Part shown: positions 52,095 to 60,109 of the stretch, piece after piece
Position numbering within the stretch: position 1 is the first letter of the stretch
Layout: every line of letters starts with the position of its first letter
DNA from: Psychromarinibacter sp048262455
GTDB taxonomy: Bacteria > Pseudomonadota > Alphaproteobacteria > Rhodobacterales > Rhodobacteraceae
Reading direction: 5' to 3'
Length of the DNA stretch: 64,000 nt
NCBI GenBank assembly: GCA_048262455.1
Contig: JBLXFD010000015.1
Coordinates: forward strand, 35,366 to 99,365
The notes under the pieces: generated by a model
The model's input: the letters and a program-made list of their open reading frames with translations, nothing else
Database searches by the model: none
Told to the model about the DNA's origin: nothing
Program-made: the position numbers and the translations under genes

Positions 52095-52664
52095 TCAGCG
52101 GAGGCAGATGATTTCCACGCGGCGGTTCTTCTGCATGCCTGCGGCGCTGCGGTTCGAGGCCACCGGCATCCGCTCGCCATAGCCGCGCACATCGGCGATG
52201 CGCGCACCCACCGAGGCGGCGATCGAGGCGACCGCGTTGGCGCGGTTCATCGACAGGCGCATGTTGTAGTCGTCGCTGGCCCGGCTGTCGGTATGGCCGG
52301 CGATGATGTAGGAGGTCGCCCCGGCCTTGCTGAAGAATTCCGCCAGCCAGGCCTGCCCGCGGCGGTTGATCGCGTAGCTGCCGCTGGAGAACAGGGTGTC
52401 GGAGTTCATCACCGCGCAGGTATTGCCGCGGTTGCAGACCGGGATGCCCTGGCGCGTGACGTGGGGGGTCATGAAGCCTTCGAGGCCGTCATCCATCACC
52501 CAGTGCTCGCACCCGTCGGGATCCACCCAGATCGTCGGCACGTAGGCCTCGCCCACGTATTGCCGCGGGTCTCCCTGGGCCGCCGCCGCCGTTCCCAGCG
52601 CCAGCACTGCCGCCATCGCGATCGCGCAGGTCCGCGCCGCGCCCCATGCTGTCCGAATGCCCAT
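52095..52664 (-). CDS. OmpA-family outer-membrane/periplasmic protein
   Basis: 189 residues from ATG 52664; ATG 52694 (10 residues longer, with GAGAGGG upstream) is an alternative. Signal peptide to about residue 30 (AVLALGTAAAAQG). Next comes a short IWVDPDGCEHWVMDDG domain found also in the downstream lipoprotein. The C-terminal OmpA-like peptidoglycan-binding domain (about 95-185) has AGHTDSRASDDYNMRLSMNRANAV and the RGYGERMPVASN/ NRRVEI end. It would anchor the envelope to peptidoglycan. Confidence 0.88.
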   Translation of the reverse strand: MGIRTAWGAARTCAIAMAAVLALGTAAAAQGDPRQYVGEAYVPTIWVDPDGCEHWVMDDGLEGFMTPHVTRQGIPVCNRGNTCAVMNSDTLFSSGSYAINRRGQAWLAEFFSKAGATSYIIAGHTDSRASDDYNMRLSMNRANAVASIAASVGARIADVRGYGERMPVASNRSAAGMQKNRRVEIICLR

Positions 52665-52694
52665 CGCCACCTGTCCGTACCTCTGCAATTCCAT

Positions 52695-53017
52695 TCCATT
52701 CCGCCCTCTCCCGCCCACGGGACGTCGCCGCCCGGCAGAAGAGCACCCCTTATCTGGTCCAGCCTAGCAATTCTGGGGGTCATGTGAAGGCGCAATGCCA
52801 CATCTGGTGTAATTTCACCGCCGGCGCCGCGTGGAAAACCTGCGCTGGCGCGGCTAAACCTTAACGAGTCCTGAACAAACCGTGGTTGTCCACAGTGGCG
52901 CGGCTGCCGCAGGATAAATTGTTGGGAAATGTCGGTGGCGCGGGTGAATCGGGCGCGCCGGGGCCGCCTTGCGGCGGAAGGGCGGCGTGCGGGCCGGGCC
53001 CGCCGCCGCCGTTCGTC
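52695..53017. other. Gene-poor spacer between OmpA and the secreted 125-aa protein
   Basis: About 320 bases without a credible gene. It is AT-richer on the OmpA side, fitting a minus-strand promoter. A single DnaA-box-like TTGTCCACA occurs at 52886-52894 (one mismatch to TTATCCACA), and is not part of a cluster. The rest is GC-rich and shows nothing I can name. Confidence 0.4.
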
Positions 53018-53395
53018 TCAGTAGCCGTACTTGCCGTGCTTGCCGTGCTTGTGGCCGGAGTCGAAGCCCGGCGGCAGCTGGTAGTAGCTGGGCGACTGGT
53101 AGTAGATCTGCGTCATCGTCGCGCGGATCCCGTGCGGGTTGCCCACCAGCGACTGGTCGCGGCAGACGCGGGTACCGATGGCCTCGGCGCTGGCGCGGTC
53201 ATAGCCGACGGTCATCAGGCTGCTGATGAACGCGGGGTTGGCCTTGTCCCAGATCACCTTCTTGTAGGGGCCGCGGTAGCAGCTGACCACGATCACCTGC
53301 CCGGTCGGGCACTTGTAATGGTAGGTTTGGCCGCCCGCGAAGGCCGGCGTCACCAGCGCGGCGCCAAGCGCGGCAGCGAGTGCGAGTAGTTTCAT
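53018..53395 (-). CDS. Small secreted protein with glycine/histidine/lysine-rich tail
   Basis: 125 residues. A signal peptide with cleavage after AFA (about residue 20) precedes a cysteine-containing region KCPTGQVIVVSCYRGPYKKV, and a single further Cys in TRVCRDQS. The C-terminal tail is SGHKHGKHGKYGY, which could bind metal. No family recognised. It stands alone, 192 bases from the miaB stop, and has its own start at 53395. Confidence 0.65.
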   Translation of the reverse strand: MKLLALAAALGAALVTPAFAGGQTYHYKCPTGQVIVVSCYRGPYKKVIWDKANPAFISSLMTVGYDRASAEAIGTRVCRDQSLVGNPHGIRATMTQIYYQSPSYYQLPPGFDSGHKHGKHGKYGY

Positions 53396-53587
53396 GACAG
53401 ATCCCCCGGAAAAGTCGGTTTACGCCGGGCACCGCCTTGCACGCCGGGGCGTGCCCGCACGGAGCCGGACTGCCAAGCAGCCTACCCTTCCGTCAGCCGG
53501 GGTCGAAATTTTCGCCGGGATTGATCCGCCAGCGCGGCCAATGGGACCGCCGCGCCCGGACTGTTTGCGCGGCGCCGACGCGGTGCG

Positions 53588-54904
53588 TCAGACCAGCGTG
53601 CCGGCCAGCGAGTTCGGCCCGCTCGCGGTGATCCGCACGCGCCGCAGGTCGCCCACCGCGACATCGCCGGTGACGTGGACCGCGTGCAGGTGGTCGGACT
53701 TGCCGGTCATCTGCCCCGCCATCCGGCCGGGCCGTTCGAACAGCACGCCCACCTCGCGCCCGATCATCGCGTCTTGGATTTCACGCTGCTGGCGGGTCAG
53801 CAGCGCCTGCAGCCGCGCCAGCCGGTCGCTGGCTTCCTCGGGATCCACCAGCGCCCGCTCGGCCGCCGGGGTGCCGGGGCGGGCGGAGTACTTGAACGAA
53901 TAGCACTGGCCGTAGCGGACCGCCTTGACCAACGCGAGGGTGGCTTCGAAGTCCGCCTCGGTCTCGCCGGGGAAGCCCACGATGAAGTCGCCGGACATCA
54001 GGATGTCGGGGCGCGCGGCGCGGATACGCTCCACCAGCCGCAGGTAGTCCTCGGCGGTGTGCTTGCGGTTCATCGCCTTCAGCACCCGGTCGCTGCCCGA
54101 CTGCACGGGCAGGTGCAGGTAGGGCATCAGCTTGGCGCAGTCGCCGTGGGCGGCGATCAGGTCCTCGTCCATGTCGTTGGGGTGCGAGGTGGTGAAGCGG
54201 ATCCGTTCCAGCCCGTCGATGCGCGCCAGCTCGCGGATCAGCCGCGCCAGCGACCAGGCGCCGTCCGGGCCCTCGCCGTGGTAGGCGTTGACGTTCTGGC
54301 CCAGCAGGGTGAGCTCGCGCACCCCGCGATCCACCAGCCCGCGCGCCTCGTCCAGCACCTGCGCCACCGGGCGGCTGACCTCGGCGCCGCGGGTGTAGGG
54401 GACCACGCAGAAGGCGCAGAACTTGTCGCAGCCCTCCTGCACCGTCAGGAAGGCCGCCGGGGCGCGCCGCGCCTTGGGGCGGCTGGCGAGGCGGGTGAAC
54501 TTGTCTTCCTCGGGAAAGTCGGTGTCCAGCGCCCGCGCCCCGCCCCGCGCCTTCGCCTCCAGCTCCGGCAGGCGGTGGTAGCTTTGCGGGCCGACCACCA
54601 GGTCCACCAGCGGCTGGCGGCGCATGATCTCGGCGCCCTCGGCCTGCGCCACGCAGCCGGCGACACCGATCTTCAGGTCCGGCCGCGCCGCCTTCAGGTC
54701 CTTGAAACGTCCCAGTTCGGAATAGACCTTCTCCGCCGCCTTCTCGCGGATGTGGCAGGTGTTGAGCAGGATCATGTCGGCGTCGTCGGGGCTGGCGGTC
54801 TCGACATACCCCGCGCCGCCCATGGCCTCTGCCATGCGCTCGCTGTCGTAGACGTTCATCTGGCACCCGTAGGTCTTGATGAACAGCTTCTTGGGATCGG
54901 CCAT
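53588..54904 (-). CDS. miaB: tRNA-2-methylthio-N6-dimethylallyladenosine synthase MiaB
   Basis: Radical-SAM methylthiotransferase of 438 residues modifying A37 of tRNAs reading U-starting codons. The N-terminal auxiliary cluster cysteines are in TYGCQMN, NTCHIRE and GCVAQAEG. The radical SAM motif is CDKFCAFCVVP (CxxxCxxC) near residue 155, and a TRAM domain follows from about 370. The ATG at 54904 starts MADPKKLFIKTYG with GGAG 8 bases upstream. Divergent from the unknown protein gene on its other side. Confidence 0.95.
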   Translation of the reverse strand: MADPKKLFIKTYGCQMNVYDSERMAEAMGGAGYVETASPDDADMILLNTCHIREKAAEKVYSELGRFKDLKAARPDLKIGVAGCVAQAEGAEIMRRQPLVDLVVGPQSYHRLPELEAKARGGARALDTDFPEEDKFTRLASRPKARRAPAAFLTVQEGCDKFCAFCVVPYTRGAEVSRPVAQVLDEARGLVDRGVRELTLLGQNVNAYHGEGPDGAWSLARLIRELARIDGLERIRFTTSHPNDMDEDLIAAHGDCAKLMPYLHLPVQSGSDRVLKAMNRKHTAEDYLRLVERIRAARPDILMSGDFIVGFPGETEADFEATLALVKAVRYGQCYSFKYSARPGTPAAERALVDPEEASDRLARLQALLTRQQREIQDAMIGREVGVLFERPGRMAGQMTGKSDHLHAVHVTGDVAVGDLRRVRITASGPNSLAGTLV

Positions 54905-55017
54905 GCCCCGGCTCCAGTCCTGGAAATCAAGCGCGGCTGTTACACGAGCCCCGGCGATCTTGCAAATCCGCCGGGTTTCAGACGATGTTAACATCCATCG
55001 AGCAAAACGGACACGGC

Positions 55018-55884
55018 ATGCGCTACGCGAGCCTGAAGGATTTCCTGAACAAGGGTGAGGCGGTGCTGGCCAAGGGGCCGGTGGCGATGATCTTCATCGA
55101 GGACCTGGTGGAGGTGGAAAGCACCTTGCGCCACCACATGCGGCTGAAGTTCGCCGCGCTGCTGGTCTTCGCCCCGCGCGAGCTGCGGCTGCCGCCGGAC
55201 CTGGAGGCGGCGGTGCACCGGGTGCATTACCCGATGCAGCATCCCGGCGCGCTGGAAAGCGCGGTCACCGCAGTCACCGCCGCGGCGCCGCAGGGCACGT
55301 GGCTGTATTACTGCTTCAACGCGGAATACCTGTTCTTTCCCTTCTGCGAGACGCGGTCGGCCCCCGAGGTGCTGGCCTTCCACGCCGAGGAACGGCGCGA
55401 CGCCATGCTGGCCTACGTGGTGGACCTCTACGCCGCCGACCTGTCCGCCCATCCCGACGCGGTCTGCCTGGAGGATGCCTGGCTGGACCGCTCCGGCTAC
55501 TACGCGCTGGCGCGGCAGGACGAGCATGGGCACCCGCGCGAGCGGCAGCTGAACTTCTTCGGCGGGCTGCGCTGGCGCTTCGAGGAACACGTGCCCCCCT
55601 CTTCGCGCAAGATCGACCGGATCGCCCTGTTCCGCGCCCGCCGGGGGCTGAGCCTGCGCTACGACCACACCTTCACCGAGGAAGAGTACAACACCTACGC
55701 CTGCCCCTGGCACAACAACGTGACCGCGGCGATCTGTTCGTTCCGGGCGGCCAAGGCGCTGAAGACCAACGCGGGATCGACCTTCGAGATCGACCGGTTC
55801 GCCTGGCACAATTCCATCCCCTTCGCCTGGCATTCGCAGCAGCTGCTGGACCTGGGGCTGATGGAGCCGGGGCAGTGGTTCTGA
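55018..55884 (+). CDS. Conserved protein, possibly glycosyltransferase-like
   Basis: 288 residues from ATG 55018 (an in-frame ATG at 54985 would add 11). N-terminal IFIEDLVEVESTLRHHMRLKFAAL and LLVFAPREL resemble the beginning of family-2-type glycosyltransferases of the RNE...E type, and FNAEYLFFPFCETR and CLEDAWLDRSGYYAL contain many conserved-looking acidic residues. I cannot confirm a GT-A fold. It lies divergent from miaB, 160 bases before a sulfotransferase gene, so both may decorate a surface polymer; weak. Confidence 0.5.
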   Translation: MRYASLKDFLNKGEAVLAKGPVAMIFIEDLVEVESTLRHHMRLKFAALLVFAPRELRLPPDLEAAVHRVHYPMQHPGALESAVTAVTAAAPQGTWLYYCFNAEYLFFPFCETRSAPEVLAFHAEERRDAMLAYVVDLYAADLSAHPDAVCLEDAWLDRSGYYALARQDEHGHPRERQLNFFGGLRWRFEEHVPPSSRKIDRIALFRARRGLSLRYDHTFTEEEYNTYACPWHNNVTAAICSFRAAKALKTNAGSTFEIDRFAWHNSIPFAWHSQQLLDLGLMEPGQWF

Positions 55885-56046
55885 GGGAACGGCTGGCCGG
55901 GGCGGCCGGTTCTGCGGGACGCCGCGAGCGGCCGGCAAGCGGGGAACCGCCGGGCCGCGCGGCGCCCGAAAGCCGACATATTTCCGCCCTATTCGGCACC
56001 TACCCATAGTTGCAAAAGCAGGCACAATCGAGCAGGAGCCGGCGCA

Positions 56047-56670
56047 TTGACACGGCTTTACCAGATCGGGTTCAACAGGTGCGGCACCGCCGCGCTCTTC
56101 GCGCTGTTCCAGGGCAGCGGGGTGATGTCGCTGCATGGCTCCGGCCACTACTGGCGCCGCCGCGGCCATCCCGGCGTGACCGGGCGCAATGTGCAACTGG
56201 AGATCCACCGCAACATCCGCGCGGGGCGGCCCGCCATCGAGGGGTTCGAGGAATTCCGCGCCTTCTTCGACATGGAACTGTCGCTGTCCGGCGCGCCGAT
56301 CGAGACCTTCCGCCACTTCGCCCTTCTCGCGCAGGAGGACCCGGAGGCGAAGTTCCTGCTGAACACCCGCGAGAAGGCCGACTGGCTGCTGGCCCGCGCC
56401 CGCCACGGCGAGGGCCGCGACCTGCGCGCGGCGATGGAGCGGACGGGCATGTCCTGCAACGGCATCCTGCGGATGTGGTCGGACGACTTCGACCGGCATC
56501 ACGAGATGGTGCTGGATCATTTCGCGGACGCGCCGGGCCGGCTGATGGTCTTCGACATCGACCGCACCCCGCCCGCCGCGCTGGCGCGTTTCGTGGGGCC
56601 GGAGCTGGCGATCGACCCGTCGCTATGGCGCCGCGATGCGGCGGAGGAGCTGGGGGCGAAGGCGGGGTAA
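56047..56670 (+). CDS. Sulfotransferase family protein
   Basis: 207 residues with the PAPS-binding P-loop at the start: QIGFNRCGTAALFALF (5'-phosphosulfate loop), a LLNTREKADWLLAR 3'-phosphate helix and a C-terminal FDIDRTPPAALARF. It would transfer sulfate from PAPS to a lipid, polysaccharide or protein. TTG start with AGGAG 9 bases upstream; no ATG fits, because the P-loop begins only nine residues in. The following 110 bases carry a terminator and repeat family 2. Possible partner: the unknown gene upstream. Confidence 0.82.
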   Translation: MTRLYQIGFNRCGTAALFALFQGSGVMSLHGSGHYWRRRGHPGVTGRNVQLEIHRNIRAGRPAIEGFEEFRAFFDMELSLSGAPIETFRHFALLAQEDPEAKFLLNTREKADWLLARARHGEGRDLRAAMERTGMSCNGILRMWSDDFDRHHEMVLDHFADAPGRLMVFDIDRTPPAALARFVGPELAIDPSLWRRDAAEELGAKAG

Positions 56671-56675
56671 GGTGC

Positions 56676-56696
56676 GGCCCGTTCCGGGCCTTTGTT
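56676..56696 (+). terminator. Terminator after the sulfotransferase gene
   Basis: Six-bp stem GGCCCG/CGGGCC with TTC loop, followed by TTTGTT. Confidence 0.6.
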
Positions 56697-56778
56697 GCGC
56701 GCCTGCGGCGCAAGCCTTTACTGGGGATGAGGGGCGCTGCCCCTCAAGCTCCCCGAGGTACTTTGGACAAGAAGAAAT
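56697..56778 (-). repeat. Dispersed intergenic repeat family 2, inverted copy
   Basis: On the minus strand: CTTCTTGTCCAAAGTACCTC, GGGGAG, a hairpin GAGGGGC-AGC-GCCCCTC, and then GCGCCGCAGGCGCGC, the same order as 39552-39632. It lies between the sulfotransferase and irr genes. Confidence 0.7.
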
Positions 56779-56781
56779 GGA

Positions 56782-57216
56782 TCAGGGTTTTCTGGCCCGG
56801 CGCAGGCGGATGACCACGTCGACGTTGGCGATTTCCGCGCCCTCGGGGGCCTGCGGCAGGCGGGCGATCTGCAGTTGCTCGGCCGGGGCGTCGGTAAGCG
56901 TGGCGCTGTCTTCCCAGTAGAAGTGCGGGTGGTTCGAGGTATTGGTGTCGAAGTAGCTTTTCGACCCGTCCACCGTGATCTCGCGCATCAGCCCCGCCTC
57001 GCAGAAGGCACGCAGGGTGTTGTAGACCGTGGCCAGCGAGACCTTGTCGTCGCTTTCGCAGCTGGCGGCAAAGAGGCTTTCGGCGGTGACGTGCCGATCC
57101 TCGCCGTCGCCCATCAGCAGCGCGGCCAGCGCCAGGCGCTGGCGCGTAGGCCGCAGCCCCGCGCCCGCCAGCCAGTCGGCCCCGCGTTTCAGGTGAAGCT
57201 CGCTGCCTTGTGTCAT
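56782..57216 (-). CDS. irr: Iron response regulator Irr (Fur family)
   Basis: Fur-fold DNA-binding repressor of 144 residues. In alphaproteobacteria Irr senses haem or iron status and controls haem, iron-uptake and storage genes. The winged helix lies at about residues 15-80 (AGLRPTRQRLALAALL, VSLATVYNTLRAF). The DxNTxNHPHFYWEDSATL block near residue 95 has the histidines linked to haem/metal sensing, and the ending VDVVIRLRR is Irr-like. It lies divergent from fabA-fabB-fabI, the usual alphaproteobacterial arrangement. Confidence 0.88.
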   Translation of the reverse strand: MTQGSELHLKRGADWLAGAGLRPTRQRLALAALLMGDGEDRHVTAESLFAASCESDDKVSLATVYNTLRAFCEAGLMREITVDGSKSYFDTNTSNHPHFYWEDSATLTDAPAEQLQIARLPQAPEGAEIANVDVVIRLRRARKP

Positions 57217-57373
57217 TGTCCTGTCCTGCACGAGACCCAATATAGGGGGCGCACGGGTCGAGTTTCAAACGCTTTTCCCCCGCCGGGCGACTTGCACGCC
57301 GCGGCGGGGCGATGATAGAGACCCCGGCAGAGCGACGCCCGCAGACCGACCGCCCTCAGCAGGAGCCCCTTCC

Positions 57374-57889
57374 ATGGCGCAAAATCCGACGTCCTTCGAC
57401 AAGGAAGACCTGTTGCGATGCGCGCGGGGCGAGATGTTCGGCCCCGGCAATGCGCAGCTTCCCGAGCCGCCGATGCTGATGATGGACCGCATCACCGATG
57501 TCAGCGCCGACGGCGGCGCCCACGGCAAGGGGCACATCGAAGCGGAGCTGGATATCACCCCGGACCTGTGGTTCTTCCCCTGCCATTTTCCCGGCAACCC
57601 GGTGATGCCCGGCTGCCTGATGCTGGACGGGCTGTGGCAGCTGACCGGCTTCAACCTCGGCTGGCGCGGCTGGCAGGGACAGGGCTTCGCGCTGGGTGCC
57701 GGGGACGTGAAGTTCTCGGGGATGGTGCGCCCGGACCGCAAGCTGGTGACCTACCACATCGACTTTACCCGGGTGATCGACCGCAAACTCAAGCTCGGTG
57801 TTGCCGACGGCCGCGTCATGGCCGATGGTGAACTGGTCTGCGAGGCGACCGGGATGAAGGTCGGCCTTACCGCCGCCAACGCCGCCTGA
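57374..57889 (+). CDS. fabA: 3-hydroxydecanoyl-ACP dehydratase/isomerase
   Basis: Cytosolic hot-dog enzyme of 171 residues. It dehydrates 3-hydroxyacyl-ACP and isomerises trans-2 to cis-3-decenoyl-ACP, the branch to unsaturated fatty acids. The catalytic histidine is in FFPCHFPGNPVMPGCLMLDGLW, which also holds the conserved Asp of the other monomer. Ends 24 bases before fabB. A 157-base divergent region separates it from irr. Confidence 0.96.
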   Translation: MAQNPTSFDKEDLLRCARGEMFGPGNAQLPEPPMLMMDRITDVSADGGAHGKGHIEAELDITPDLWFFPCHFPGNPVMPGCLMLDGLWQLTGFNLGWRGWQGQGFALGAGDVKFSGMVRPDRKLVTYHIDFTRVIDRKLKLGVADGRVMADGELVCEATGMKVGLTAANAA

Positions 57890-57912
57890 TCGGGGCAAAG
57901 GGAGGTCCGCGC

Positions 57913-59142
57913 ATGCGCCGTGTCGCCATCACCGGCCTGGGAATCGTCTCGTCCATCGGCAACGATGCCGCCGAGGTCACCGCCTCGCTTACGGCGGGCC
58001 GTTCCGGCATCGTCGCCGCGCCGGATTACACCGAGCGCGGGTTCCGCAGCCAGGTAAAGGGGGCGATCGATCTTGACGTCACCGAGCACGTGGACAAGCG
58101 GCTGCTGCGCTTCATGGGGCCCGGCTCGGCCTACAGCTACATCGCCATGCGCCAGGCGATCGAGGACGCGGGCCTGTCCGAGGGGGACATTTCCAACCCC
58201 GCCACCGGGCTGATCGCCGGCTCCGGCGGCCCCTCCACCAGCGCGATGTTCGCGGCGCACCAGACGGTGCTGGAAAAGGGCGCGCCGAAACGGATCGGGC
58301 CCTTCGCGGTGCCCAAGTGCATGTCCTCCACGGTCTCGGCCAACCTGTCGACGGCCTACAGCATCAAGGGCATGAATTTCTCCATCACCTCGGCCTGCTC
58401 CACCTCGCTGCACTGCATCGGCATGGCGGCGCAGCAGATCATGCTGGGACACCAGGATGTGATGTTCGCCGGCGGCGGCGAGGAACTGGACTGGACGCTC
58501 AGTTGCCTGTTCGACGCCATGGGCGCCATGTCGTCGAAGTTCAACGACAGCCCCGCCCGCGCCAGCCGCGCCTTCGACGCGGCGCGCGACGGCTTCGTGA
58601 TCTCCGGCGGCGGCGGCATGGTGGTGCTGGAGGACCTTGAGCGCGCGAAGGCGCGGGGCGCGAAGATCTACGCCGAGGTCACCGGCTTCGGCGCCACCTC
58701 GGACGGGCACGACATGGTCGCCCCCTCCGGCGAGGGCGGCGAGCGGGCGATGCGCATCGCGCTGAAGACGCTGCCCCAGGGGCGCGCGGTCAGCTACATC
58801 AACGCCCACGGCACCTCGACCCCGGTGGGCGACGTGGGCGAGATCGAGGCGGTGCGGCGGGTGTTCGAGGGCAGCGCGCAGCCGCCGGTCTCCTCGACCA
58901 AGTCGATGACCGGCCATGCCCAGGGCGCGGCGGGCGCGCTGGAGGCGATCTTCTGCCTGCTGATGCTCAAGCACGACTTCATCGCCCCCTCGATCAACGT
59001 CGAGACGCTGGACCCGGCTTTGAAGCCCGAGGAGATCGCCACGCGGCTGGTGACGGACGCGGGGCTCGACACGGTAATGACCAATTCCTTTGGCTTCGGC
59101 GGCACGAACGGCTCGATGCTGCTGAGCAGATATGACGGGTGA
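57913..59142 (+). CDS. fabB: 3-oxoacyl-ACP synthase I
   Basis: Condensing enzyme of 409 residues that extends unsaturated and saturated acyl-ACP. The thiolase-fold catalytic triad is Cys in SACSTSLHC (about 163), His in NAHGTSTPVGD (about 299) and His in KSMTGHAQGA (about 334). The start MRRVAITGLGIVSSIG is typical. It lies downstream of fabA with GGAGG in front, and fabI follows at 7 bases. Confidence 0.96.
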   Translation: MRRVAITGLGIVSSIGNDAAEVTASLTAGRSGIVAAPDYTERGFRSQVKGAIDLDVTEHVDKRLLRFMGPGSAYSYIAMRQAIEDAGLSEGDISNPATGLIAGSGGPSTSAMFAAHQTVLEKGAPKRIGPFAVPKCMSSTVSANLSTAYSIKGMNFSITSACSTSLHCIGMAAQQIMLGHQDVMFAGGGEELDWTLSCLFDAMGAMSSKFNDSPARASRAFDAARDGFVISGGGGMVVLEDLERAKARGAKIYAEVTGFGATSDGHDMVAPSGEGGERAMRIALKTLPQGRAVSYINAHGTSTPVGDVGEIEAVRRVFEGSAQPPVSSTKSMTGHAQGAAGALEAIFCLLMLKHDFIAPSINVETLDPALKPEEIATRLVTDAGLDTVMTNSFGFGGTNGSMLLSRYDG

Positions 59143-59148
59143 TGCAAG

Positions 59149-59937
59149 ATGGCTGACCTGATGCGCGGCAAGCGCGGACTGATCATGGGCGTGGCGAACG
59201 AACGCTCCATCGCCTGGGGCATCGCCAAGGCCATGGCCGCCGAGGGCGCAGAGCTGGCCTTCACCTACCAGGGCGAGAATTTCGGCAAGCGGGTGCGCCC
59301 GCTGGTGGAAACGCTGGGCTCGAGCATCATGATCGACTGCGACGTGATGAACGAGGCCAAGATGGACGCCGCCTTCGACGAGCTGAAACAGACCTGGGGC
59401 ACGCTGGACTTCGTGGTGCACGCCATCGCCTATTCCGACCGGGCAGAGCTGACGGGGCGGTTCATCGACACGACACTCATGAACTTCACCAACTCCATGG
59501 CGATCTCCTGCTATTCCTTCATCGACATCGCCCGCCGCGCCCGTGCCCTGATGCCCGAGGGCGGCACGCTGCTGACCATGACCTACCAGGGCGCCAACCG
59601 CGTGACGCCCTATTACAACGTGATGGGCGTGGCCAAGGCGGCGCTGGAATCGACGGTGCGCTACCTCGCCAACGACCTCGGCCCGGAAGGCATCCGCGTC
59701 AACGCCATCTCGCCTGGCCCGATGAAGACCCTGGCCGGCGCCGCGATCGGCGGCGCGCGCAAGACCTTCAAACACACCGAGGTCAACGCCCCCCTGCGCC
59801 GCAACGCGACGCTTCACTCCGTGGGCGGCACGGCGGTCTACCTCGCCTCGGACTACGGCGCGTCGACCACCGGCGAGATCGTGCGGGTGGACGGCGGCTT
59901 CCACGTTCTCGGCATGCCCCAGACCGACCACCTGTAA
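59149..59937 (+). CDS. fabI: Enoyl-ACP reductase (NADH) FabI
   Basis: Short-chain dehydrogenase-fold enzyme of 262 residues that completes each elongation cycle by reducing enoyl-ACP. The FabI cofactor motif is MGVANERSIAWGIA, and the active-site Tyr-x6-Lys is YNVMGVAK (about 155-162). It is the target of triclosan-type inhibitors. Third gene of the fabA-fabB-fabI operon. A family 2 repeat follows the stop. Confidence 0.95.
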   Translation: MADLMRGKRGLIMGVANERSIAWGIAKAMAAEGAELAFTYQGENFGKRVRPLVETLGSSIMIDCDVMNEAKMDAAFDELKQTWGTLDFVVHAIAYSDRAELTGRFIDTTLMNFTNSMAISCYSFIDIARRARALMPEGGTLLTMTYQGANRVTPYYNVMGVAKAALESTVRYLANDLGPEGIRVNAISPGPMKTLAGAAIGGARKTFKHTEVNAPLRRNATLHSVGGTAVYLASDYGASTTGEIVRVDGGFHVLGMPQTDHL

Positions 59938-59941
59938 TCCG

Positions 59942-60025
59942 CGCCCCTTCCTGCCAGTTTTTCTGGTTTCGAAATATCCCGGGGGAGTCGCGGCCGCAGG
60001 CCGCGGCGGGGGCAGCGCCCCCTGC
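59942..60025 (+). repeat. Dispersed intergenic repeat family 2, copy 3
   Basis: TTTTTCTGGTTTCGAAATAT, CCCGGGGGAG, hairpin CGCGGCC-GCA-GGCCGCG, and hairpin GGGGGC-AGC-GCCCCC. The two hairpins are in the opposite order to the copy at 39552. It lies after fabI and may serve as its terminator. Confidence 0.75.
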
Positions 60026-60109
60026 CACTCAGGGCAGCCGCGCCACAGACCCGATCCTACGCAAACAGCCACCTTGGCCGCCGCGCCCGCGCCGCGCTAG
60101 AACCCTGCC

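Noticed and set aside
52886..52894. Replication origin
   Set aside because: A single DnaA-box-like sequence without a cluster, dnaA or AT-rich unwinding region.
57751..60072. Long open frame on the minus strand across fabB and fabI
   Set aside because: It lies entirely opposite well-supported fab genes, with a composition typical of the high-GC shadow frame (Arg, Ala, Gly, His rich) and no recognisable motif.
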